Positions 33,338-39,881 of a DNA stretch of 39,881 bases are shown one piece after another. This DNA is from Burkholderiales bacterium (GTDB taxonomy: Bacteria > Pseudomonadota > Gammaproteobacteria > Burkholderiales > Burkholderiaceae_C). The notes beneath the pieces were generated by a model. It saw only the letters and a list, made by a program, of their open reading frames with translations. It searched no databases and was not told where the DNA came from. Position numbers and translations under genes: made by a program. The stretch is from the NCBI GenBank assembly GCA_017302655.1, contig JAFLDE010000031.1, forward strand, positions 1 to 39,881, read 5' to 3'. Position 1 is the first letter of the stretch. Each line of letters begins with the position of its first letter.

Positions 33338-35650
33338 ATGACGGCGACGAGCACCCGCGGTTGGAGGACATGGAGGCCTTGGTTGGCCGCTGCCATCCTG
33401 GTCATGCCTGTCTTGGCGAGCGCCCAATCGGTGAAGCTGGGCGCCGGCGGCTATCACCTGACTCCCAAGGGTGCAGACAAGCCGGTTCCCCAGGCGCCAT
33501 TCCGTACCGAGGCGATGCTCAAGCGCGCGGCGCCCACCAGCCAGTGGTACTCCACGCTGGCCTTCAACGCCAAGCCTGAAGCGATCTTCGTGCAGCCGAT
33601 CACTGTGAAGGCGGTGCCTTCCGGGCTGGAGTTCGCGCTTCCTTCCAAAGAGGCGGTGGAGACGCACCGCCAGGATGTCGAGATCCGCTACCCCCACCGC
33701 GATCCGATCCTCATCTCGCCGATGGCCTTCCAGCCGGGCAAGGCCAAGTTGGCGAATGTCGACGACTGGTCGATCGACATTTCGATGGCCAACGGCGCCG
33801 ACGACCTGCTGGTCACGGTGGCGCGCGGCAACCCGTATGCCTCGTTGCGCGTGACGCGCGGCGACCTTCGCCTTCGCTTGCCAGCGGCAGCTGAGCGACT
33901 GCACGCCGGCGCCGACCCGCGTGCGCTGACCCTGAAGATGGGCGGCAAGACCTACGCGGCCTTCGGGCCGACAGGGGTCCAGTGGGAGGCGGTCTCGCCC
34001 TCCGAATGGATCGCGCGATTGCCCGAAGGCAAGGGCTATCTGGCGATGGCCGCGATGCCCGACGACAAGGCTGAGACCCTGGCCCTTTTCGCCCGACACG
34101 CCTACGCCTTCATCAAGCAAACCCGTGTGGCCTGGCGGTACGACGAGGCGGCCAGCCGGGTCGAAACCAGCTTCACGGCCAGCACGCAGGTGATGGAGGG
34201 GCCGGACCATGGGCCGCTTCTCGGTCTCTATCCCCATCACTGGTTCCGCAATCCCTCGGTGGAAGGGGCGTTGGGGCCGAGTTTTGACACGGTGCGGGGC
34301 AAGCTCCGCTTGCTCGCCGCGCCCTCCTTCAAGACCAACTATCCGTTCAAGGGCTTCGTGCCCCAGTGGCCGGCCGTGGTCGGGTCGCCGCGGGCTGCGG
34401 AGCTGAAGGACGTGCTGGACAAGGACCTTGCGACGGCAGGGCGCGATTTGCACCGCCAGGGCCGCAGCGCCTACTGGGCGGGCAAGGGTTTGCTGCGCAC
34501 CATGAAGCTGGCCGAAGTGGCGGAGCAGCAAGGCGATGCCGGCAGCCGCGACCGACTGCATGACATGGTCAAGAAGCGCGCCGAGGAATGGCTGGGAGGC
34601 AACAGCAGCCGCGGCTATGTGCAGCGCGAGGAGTCGATGGGCGTGGTGTCCATCTATCCCGACGAGTTCTACGCGGTGGCCGAGATCAACGATCACCACT
34701 TCTGGTACGGCTACTTCATTCGCACAGCGGCCGAGATTGCCTTGCGAGATCCCAGCTGGATCGCCACGGGGAACTGGGGCGGGATGATCGAGCTCTTGAT
34801 CGCCGACATCGCCACCACCGAGCGTGGCCGGGCCGATGCCCCGTTCCTGCGCAATTGGGATGCCTACGAGGGGCACACCTGGGCCAATGGCATCGGCTTG
34901 GGCGAATTCGGCAACAACAACGAGTCGTCCTCGGAGTCCATCAACGCCTGGGTGGGTCTCATCCTCTGGGGAGAAGTGACCGGCAACAAGGCCCTGCGTG
35001 ACCTGGGCGCTTACCTCTACGCCAACGAAATCCAGGCCATCAACCACTACTGGTTCAACATCCACGGGCAGGTGTTCGCGCCTGAGTACCGGAACGCGGA
35101 GGTCAGCCTGGTGTTTGGCGGCATGTACCGCCATGACACCTGGTGGATCGACGATCCGCGGCAGATCAAGGGCATCAACCTGCTGCCGGTGACCACGGCA
35201 CACACCTACCTGGCCACGGATCCGGCCTTCATCCAGCGAAGCCTGGCCACCTTGCCGGCCGAGACCGCGCTGTGGAATCGCATCGCCAAGAAGCCCAGCC
35301 CCCCGCCGCCGAAGGACATCTGGCAGGACATCTTTGCCAAGTACCTGGCCTTGGCCGATCCCGCGGCTGCGCTGAAAACCTGGGAACGCTGGGGTTCGGT
35401 GGAACTCGGGTCCTCACGCAGCTACACCCTGAACTTCATGCTGCAACTGGAGGCCATGGGGACGCCGGACTTCAGCATCAGCGCCGACACCCCCTTGCAT
35501 GCCGTCTTCAAACGGGGTGATGGTTCGCGCACCTACCTCGCTTTCAATGCCCGCCGCGCGCCGCTGGACGTGAGGTTCAGCGACGGCATCCGGATGACTG
35601 TGCCTCCCGGACAACTGGCCCGGATGGTCAGCACGCCGAGCGGGCGTTGA
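33338..35650 (+). CDS. GH81 endo-beta-1,3-glucanase, secreted
   Basis: GH81 enzymes cut long beta-1,3-glucan chains internally. The 770-residue protein has a signal peptide (WRPWLAAAILVMPVLASAQS, cleavage after the final Ala-rich part) and a full GH81 body: TSQWYSTLAFN near the N-terminus, AYWAGKGLLRTMKLAE, Asp452 in INDHHFWYGYFIR, the Glu pair Glu529/Glu533 in GNNNESSSESINAW, and YHRDT-like GGMYRHDTWW. The length is normal. GGGGA precedes the ATG. The gene is divergent from the porin unit and first in its own unit, followed by the repeat lipoprotein. It is likely the first enzyme to meet the polymer. Confidence 0.95.
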   Translation: MTATSTRGWRTWRPWLAAAILVMPVLASAQSVKLGAGGYHLTPKGADKPVPQAPFRTEAMLKRAAPTSQWYSTLAFNAKPEAIFVQPITVKAVPSGLEFALPSKEAVETHRQDVEIRYPHRDPILISPMAFQPGKAKLANVDDWSIDISMANGADDLLVTVARGNPYASLRVTRGDLRLRLPAAAERLHAGADPRALTLKMGGKTYAAFGPTGVQWEAVSPSEWIARLPEGKGYLAMAAMPDDKAETLALFARHAYAFIKQTRVAWRYDEAASRVETSFTASTQVMEGPDHGPLLGLYPHHWFRNPSVEGALGPSFDTVRGKLRLLAAPSFKTNYPFKGFVPQWPAVVGSPRAAELKDVLDKDLATAGRDLHRQGRSAYWAGKGLLRTMKLAEVAEQQGDAGSRDRLHDMVKKRAEEWLGGNSSRGYVQREESMGVVSIYPDEFYAVAEINDHHFWYGYFIRTAAEIALRDPSWIATGNWGGMIELLIADIATTERGRADAPFLRNWDAYEGHTWANGIGLGEFGNNNESSSESINAWVGLILWGEVTGNKALRDLGAYLYANEIQAINHYWFNIHGQVFAPEYRNAEVSLVFGGMYRHDTWWIDDPRQIKGINLLPVTTAHTYLATDPAFIQRSLATLPAETALWNRIAKKPSPPPPKDIWQDIFAKYLALADPAAALKTWERWGSVELGSSRSYTLNFMLQLEAMGTPDFSISADTPLHAVFKRGDGSRTYLAFNARRAPLDVRFSDGIRMTVPPGQLARMVSTPSGR

Positions 35651-35660
35651 GGAGCAAGCC

Positions 35661-35714
35661 ATGCGCACGCCATCCACCCTCCAGGCCTTTCGCAGCACCC
35701 GCTGCCGACGGTGA
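35661..35714 (+). other. Possible 17-codon leader ORF between GH81 and the repeat lipoprotein
   Basis: An ATG at 35661, preceded by GAGGAGC nine bases upstream, opens a 17-codon frame (MRTPSTLQAFRSTRCRR) ending in TGA. The ribosome-binding site is better than that of the downstream lipoprotein gene, 63 bases further. It may be a leader, a gene remnant, or chance. Confidence 0.3.
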
Positions 35715-35777
35715 ACGCACGTTCTTGACCCTTCGACCTTGCCCTTCCGGTTGACCCGACTTTCAGGACACCCCGCC

Positions 35778-38453
35778 ATGCCCTCCCGCCAACACCCCAC
35801 GCACCTTTCCCTTACGGTTCTGGCCGTCCTTGCAGCGACGCTTTCCGGTTGCGGTGGCGGCAGCGGCGAAGCGCCTCCGCAGAGTGCCGGCAGCGTGGTC
35901 ACGGCGGCTGCGCCGGTGGTGACGATCACCAACGACGTCAGCGCGGAAGTCGCGACGGGCGCCATCACCTTCAGCTTCACCTTCAATCGCGATGTGGGCA
36001 CAAGCTTCACCACCGAGGACGTGACGGTCACGGGTGGCAGCAAGGGCGCATTCAGCCGTGTCTCGGGCACGCAGGCCACGTTGGTGGTGACCCCCACCGC
36101 CAACGAGACCGGCACCGTGCAGCTCAGCGTACCGGCGGGCGCCGTCACCGATGCGGTGGGCACACCCAATGCCGCCACCACCGCCAGCAAGGCCTTCAAC
36201 ACCGTGGTGCGCACGGCCTTGGTGAATTTCCAGGAAACCCCTGCGCCAACGCTCGTGGGCTTCGGAGGCGCGGAGGACGCGACGGTCGTCACCGACCCCA
36301 CCGATGGGTCAAACAAGGTCGCTCGCATCGTGAAGGGCGCCAGCGCGGAGCTCTGGGCGGGCACCACGGTAGCCGTCTGCCCGAAGGACGCGGTCGCGCG
36401 CATCCCCTTCAGCGCTCAGCTCACCAAGCTCTCGGCCCGTGTGTGGTCGCCCGCTGCAGGCATTCCGGTGCGCATGAAGGTGGAGAACGCGGCCGACGGC
36501 ACCCAGTCGGTGGAAGCCGAGGCCACGGTCACCGTCGCCAGCGGCTGGCAGACCTTGACCTTCGACTTCTCCAAGCAAGTGCCGGGGACGGCGGCGCTGA
36601 ACCCGGCCCTCACATACGACAAGGTGTCGGTCTTCTTCAACTTCGGCACCCCCGGAAGCTCCACCGGAGCACGCACCTATTTCCTGGATGACCTCTCCTT
36701 CGTGGGCAGCAGCTTCACCCCGGCTTGCCCAGCCACCGGTGGCGGTGGGGGCGGGGTCAACACCATCACCATGGACGAGAGCCCGGCGCCCACCTTCACC
36801 GGCTTCGGTGGTGCTGAGGATGCCAGCATCGCCAACGACCCGGCAGGCGGCACCAACAAGGTGGCCCGCGTGGTGAAGAGCGCTTCGGCCGAGTTGTGGG
36901 CCGGCACCACCTTCTCCACGCTGCCCGGCGACAAGATCGCTCCGATCGCGTTCAGCGCAAGCGACAAGACCATCACCGTCCGCGTCTGGTCGCCGGTGGC
37001 CAATGTGCCGGTGCGCTTGAAGGTGGAGAACGCGGCGAACGGGGCGCAGTCCGTCGAGACCGAGGCCACGGTGACGGCGGCCAACACCTGGCAGACCCTG
37101 AGCTTCAACTTCGCCAACGCAGCGCCCGGCACCGCACCGCTCAACCTGACCTACACCTACGACCGCGCCTCGATCTTCTTCAACTTCGGCACCCCGGGTG
37201 CCAGCACCGGAGCGCGCACCTACTTCTTCGAGGAGGTCAAGTATCCGAAGGCCGGCGGCGGCGCAGCGGCCAACAAGACCATCGACTTCGAAGGCACGGC
37301 CCCGACGCTGGCGGGCTTCGGCGGAGCCGAGGACGCGAGCGTGGTGACAGACCCGACCAATGCCGCCAACAAGGTCGCGCGCATCGTCAAGAGCGCGAGC
37401 AGCGAGGTCTGGGCTGGCACGACGGTGTCCACCGGCGCCGGCAACACCATCGAGCGCATCGCCTTCGCCAACGGCAGCACCACCATCACCGCCCGTGTGT
37501 GGTCGCCGGCCGCCGGCATTCCGGTGCGCATGAAGGTGGAGAACGCGGCCGACGGCAGCAAGTCGGTTGAAACGGAAGCCACCGTGACCACCGCGAGCGG
37601 TTGGCAGACGCTCAGCTTTGATTTCTCCAAGCAGGCCGCAGGCACGGCCGCGCTGGACCTGGCCGCCACCTACAACCGCCTGTCGGTCTTCTTCAACTTC
37701 GGCACCGGCGGCGCGGCCACGGGCGCCCGCACCTACTTCCTCGACGACATCGTCTACCCGATCGCCGGTGGCACGGATGGCGGTGCCTCGGGTCCGGTGC
37801 TCTTTGCCAGCGGCTACCGAGCCGGTGGCAAGACCGCGCAGGGCGGTGACTGGGGCTACTTCAGCGGCGACTTCGCGAACTACAAGGACACCTTCACCGG
37901 CGGCGGCTTTGCCGACTCGACGCCCCCGGTGCCGGATGACGCCCAGTACTTCTTCATCGCCGTTACCACGTCGGCCCCCACGGCGCAGACCGGCAATCCG
38001 CCCAGCAGCGGCGGCTACCTTGGCATGTATGTCACGCACCCTGGTTTGAAGCTCAACGGCCAGACCCAGTTGGCGGTCAACCTGGGCATGGACGCCAACT
38101 TCTTCAAGCAAGCCGGCAACAAGGCCATCGACGTCTTCGTCGTGGGCGCGACCGAGTACGACAACGGCAGCGGCGGCAAGTGCAAGGTCACGCTGAAGGG
38201 CAACGTGGCCCCGACCACCGACGCCATGATCACCTACACCGTGAACCTGGCTTCGATGGCCCTGGTGCAGCCCTGCAATGGCGGTGGCTTCAACTCCGGT
38301 GTGAGCACCGTGGCCCAGGCGCTCGCCCAGCCGATCGGGGCGGTGAACACCCAGTTCACCTTCCCCAATGTGAACACCACGGTGAACTCGGGAACTGCGG
38401 GCGCGCCCATCTACGCCACCGGCATCACGCGCGGCAAGACCGAGTTCCGCTGA
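35778..38453 (+). CDS. Lipoprotein with Ig-like domain and three tandem carbohydrate-binding-like repeats
   Basis: The 891-residue protein has a lipoprotein signal ending ATLSGC with Cys25 and a Gly/Ser tether. Residues about 40-145 form a bacterial Ig-like domain (ITFSFTFNRDVGTSFTTEDV). Three repeats of about 160 residues (149-310, 330-490, 502-661) each carry PTxxGFGGAEDA, NKVAR.VK.AS.E.WAGTT, VRVWSP and VFFNFGTPG. A different domain of about 230 residues (YRAGGKTAQGGDWGYFSGDF onward) closes the protein. No catalytic motif is visible, so glycan capture at the cell surface is the likely role. The ATG at 35778 is chosen for the signal peptide; an in-frame ATG at 35739 is also open. Confidence 0.85.
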   Translation: MPSRQHPTHLSLTVLAVLAATLSGCGGGSGEAPPQSAGSVVTAAAPVVTITNDVSAEVATGAITFSFTFNRDVGTSFTTEDVTVTGGSKGAFSRVSGTQATLVVTPTANETGTVQLSVPAGAVTDAVGTPNAATTASKAFNTVVRTALVNFQETPAPTLVGFGGAEDATVVTDPTDGSNKVARIVKGASAELWAGTTVAVCPKDAVARIPFSAQLTKLSARVWSPAAGIPVRMKVENAADGTQSVEAEATVTVASGWQTLTFDFSKQVPGTAALNPALTYDKVSVFFNFGTPGSSTGARTYFLDDLSFVGSSFTPACPATGGGGGGVNTITMDESPAPTFTGFGGAEDASIANDPAGGTNKVARVVKSASAELWAGTTFSTLPGDKIAPIAFSASDKTITVRVWSPVANVPVRLKVENAANGAQSVETEATVTAANTWQTLSFNFANAAPGTAPLNLTYTYDRASIFFNFGTPGASTGARTYFFEEVKYPKAGGGAAANKTIDFEGTAPTLAGFGGAEDASVVTDPTNAANKVARIVKSASSEVWAGTTVSTGAGNTIERIAFANGSTTITARVWSPAAGIPVRMKVENAADGSKSVETEATVTTASGWQTLSFDFSKQAAGTAALDLAATYNRLSVFFNFGTGGAATGARTYFLDDIVYPIAGGTDGGASGPVLFASGYRAGGKTAQGGDWGYFSGDFANYKDTFTGGGFADSTPPVPDDAQYFFIAVTTSAPTAQTGNPPSSGGYLGMYVTHPGLKLNGQTQLAVNLGMDANFFKQAGNKAIDVFVVGATEYDNGSGGKCKVTLKGNVAPTTDAMITYTVNLASMALVQPCNGGGFNSGVSTVAQALAQPIGAVNTQFTFPNVNTTVNSGTAGAPIYATGITRGKTEFR
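36222..37760 (+). repeat. Three tandem ~480-bp coding repeats
   Basis: Units lie at about 36222-36705, 36765-37248 and 37281-37760. At the protein level each starts PTxxGFGGAEDA and ends YFxxD/E. Short linkers separate them, a Gly-rich one between units 1 and 2. Units 1 and 3 share long stretches (IPVRMKVENAADG), suggesting recent duplication or gene conversion. Confidence 0.9.
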
Positions 38454-38464
38454 TCGCAGCAGGC

Positions 38465-38492
38465 CGGCTGGGTTCAGAACAGAACCCAGCCG
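38465..38492. terminator. Hairpin between convergent lipoprotein and chrA genes
   Basis: An 11-bp perfect stem CGGCTGGGTTC / GAACCCAGCCG with loop AGAACA lies 11 bases after the lipoprotein stop and includes the last codons of chrA. There is no T-run; it could act in both directions as a 3'-end element. Confidence 0.55.
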
Positions 38493-39691
38493 ACCGATGC
38501 CGACAGCAGCACCACGCGCAGGGGCGACCAGCGAGCCGCCACCAGCAGAGCGAATGCGGCGAGCGCCAGCGCCAGGTCGGTGCCCGAGTGGATGGCGCTG
38601 CGCGCCACCGGCTGCCACAAGGCCGCAGCGAGTACGCCCACCACCGCCGCGTTCACACCAGCCAGCGCCTGCTGAGCCCCAGCGCGTTGGCGCAGCGCCT
38701 CCCAGAAGGGCAGGGCGCCGGCCACCAGCAGAAAGGCTGGCAGAAAGATCGCCAGCAGCATCAGCAGCCCTCCACCCCAACCGTCCCAAGGCGCAGGGAG
38801 TGAGGCGCCCAGGAAGGCTGCGAACGTGAAGAGCGGGCCCGGCACCGCCTGCGCCGCGCCATAGCCGGCCAGAAAGACCTCTTGGCTCACCCAGCCCGGG
38901 GGCACCACACCGGCTTGCAGCAGCGGCAGCACCACATGGTCCCCGCCAAACACAAGTGAACCGGCCTGGAAGAAGGCCGTGAACGCCTGCAGCGGGAGCG
39001 AGGGCCAGAGCGCCGCCGCCAGCGGCAGCAGCAACAGCAGCGCGAAGAAGGCGCCCAGCAAGCGAGCGCCCGTGCGCCGCTCGATCACAGGGGGAACGAC
39101 AACCGCACCGCTGACCGGAGCCTGTAGCAGCCGATGGCCGAGCAGGCCTCCGAGCAGGATCGCTCCGATCTGCACGGCGCTGCCAGGCCAGGCCAGCGCC
39201 AACAGCGCCGCCGCGCAGGCGATCGCCGCTCGCCTGCGTTCCGAGCAGAAGGATCGCCCCATGGCCCAGACTGCCTGCGCCACCACGGCCACCGCCACCA
39301 GCTTCAGGCCCCGCACCGCCCCAGACTCAGCCAGGGCCGACCATTCCGCCACGCCATAGGCGAACAGCACCAGCGCGAGGGCCGAAGGCAGGGTGAAGCC
39401 CAGCCAGGCGGCCAAGGCCCCTGCCCAGCCGGCTCGCTGCAGGCCCAGAGCCATGCCCACCTGGCTGCTCGCCGGGCCGGGCAGGAACTGGCACAGCGCC
39501 ACCAAATCGGCGTAGCGCCGCTCGTCCAGCCAGGCGCGGCGCTCCACGAACTCGGTGCGAAAGTAGCCAAGGTGCGCCACCGGCCCGCCAAAGGCGGTCA
39601 GGCCAAGCTTGAGGAAGGCGAGCAACACCTCGCGAGTCGTGCCGGGTGGAGCGCTGGCTGAGGGCGGGGCATTGGTGGGCGAGGACGGCAT
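38474..39691 (-). CDS. chrA: Chromate transporter ChrA (CHR family, two-domain form)
   Basis: ChrA exports chromate across the inner membrane in an ion-driven way. The 405-residue protein is the usual two-domain length: the first half begins LKLGLTAFGGPVAHLGYFR and has QFLPGPASSQVGMALG, the second half repeats the motif as FQAGSLVFGGDHVVLPLL and QAVPGPLFTFAAFLGA. About ten to twelve hydrophobic segments are present. No chrB regulator is seen next to it. It is convergent with the lipoprotein gene. Chromate specificity follows from family membership, not from direct evidence. Confidence 0.93.
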   Translation of the reverse strand: MPSSPTNAPPSASAPPGTTREVLLAFLKLGLTAFGGPVAHLGYFRTEFVERRAWLDERRYADLVALCQFLPGPASSQVGMALGLQRAGWAGALAAWLGFTLPSALALVLFAYGVAEWSALAESGAVRGLKLVAVAVVAQAVWAMGRSFCSERRRAAIACAAALLALAWPGSAVQIGAILLGGLLGHRLLQAPVSGAVVVPPVIERRTGARLLGAFFALLLLLPLAAALWPSLPLQAFTAFFQAGSLVFGGDHVVLPLLQAGVVPPGWVSQEVFLAGYGAAQAVPGPLFTFAAFLGASLPAPWDGWGGGLLMLLAIFLPAFLLVAGALPFWEALRQRAGAQQALAGVNAAVVGVLAAALWQPVARSAIHSGTDLALALAAFALLVAARWSPLRVVLLSASVGWVLF

Positions 39692-39770
39692 GGCGGGCGG
39701 CGAAGAGCGGCTGCCATTCTTTCAGTCGCACCATGACAAATCGCCCGCAGGCGATGGTCCCCTCGCCTTC

Positions 39771-39881
39771 CTAGCGCCCTACCTCTGGGGGCATGCCAGC
39801 ACGGCTGGGGGAGACCTGTCGCGCTGCCTTGGTGCATGCCTGTTCCGCATCGGCTGCGCGGGTCAGCGCGGCGTGCAGCGA
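39771..39881 (-). CDS. Possible C-terminal end of a gene entering from the right edge
   Basis: A minus-strand frame is open from the window edge to a TAG at 39771 and would encode 36 residues beginning SLHAALTRAADAEQACTKAA, an Ala-rich helix-like stretch. It is too short to assign, and a plus-strand frame from ATG 39793 to the edge is also open. Nothing else is recognised in 39692-39881. Confidence 0.25.
   Translation of the reverse strand, partial: SLHAALTRAADAEQACTKAARQVSPSRAGMPPEVGR

Noticed and set aside
36222-37760. Tandem repeats considered as a CRISPR or satellite array
   Set aside because: The units are ~480 bp, in frame and protein-coding, with conservation at the amino-acid level.
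39598-39837. A 79-codon minus-strand frame overlapping the chrA start
   Set aside because: It is Arg/Pro-rich and largely inside chrA in another frame, with no motif.

Overview
The window is about 40 kb of high-GC DNA from a Gram-negative betaproteobacterium. It is most likely a Burkholderiales member of the Sphaerotilaceae/Comamonadaceae type. That placement rests on the cbb3 oxidase cluster with its FNR-type regulator and hemN, on the ExbBD-LpxK and XseA-SodB neighbourhoods, on Gram-negative lipoprotein and porin signals, and on overall protein character. No rRNA, tRNA, CRISPR array or insertion sequence was found.

Region 1 (1-5.9 kb) is housekeeping. A minus-strand exbB-exbD-lpxK operon (lpxK runs off the left edge) diverges from xseA and sodB; sodB ends in a clear intrinsic terminator. 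A secreted alpha/beta-hydrolase, a class-I amidotransferase-like peptidase (PuuD type) and a secreted DUF192 protein follow.

Region 2 (5.9-17.5 kb) is a microaerobic respiration block: ccoI-ccoS-ccoN-ccoO-ccoQ-ccoP-ccoG-fixH, then convergent fnr, then divergent hemN and a TauE/UreH-like membrane protein, then icd. An FNR box (TTGAT-N4-GTCAA) lies just before ccoN. A weaker one lies between fnr and hemN. The Fnr protein keeps all four cluster cysteines and the E..SR recognition helix, so the regulator and its likely targets sit together.

Region 3 (17.9-38.5 kb) is an accessory beta-glucan (laminarin-like) utilisation locus in three transcription units. Unit A (plus) is GH1, GH16, GH17, GH17 and a small membrane protein. 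Unit B (minus) is porin, GH17 lipoprotein, GH30, an in-frame GPH-transporter/GH17 fusion, and a GH94-clan phosphorylase-like protein. Unit C (plus, divergent from B) is a secreted GH81 followed by a lipoprotein with three tandem carbohydrate-binding-like repeats. All three units begin with the same 14-bp palindrome TGAAAGCGCTTTCA, a LacI-family operator, but no LacI-family gene is in the window.

Inferred working order: GH81, the GH17 lipoprotein and the repeat lipoprotein act at or outside the outer membrane; the porin passes oligosaccharides; the GPH half of the fusion carries them across the inner membrane; and a set of signal-less enzymes (GH16, three GH17 domains, GH30, GH1, phosphorylase) finishes the job in the cytoplasm. 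The transporter fused to its own glucanase is the most unusual item. A chromate transporter gene (chrA) closes the window on the minus strand.
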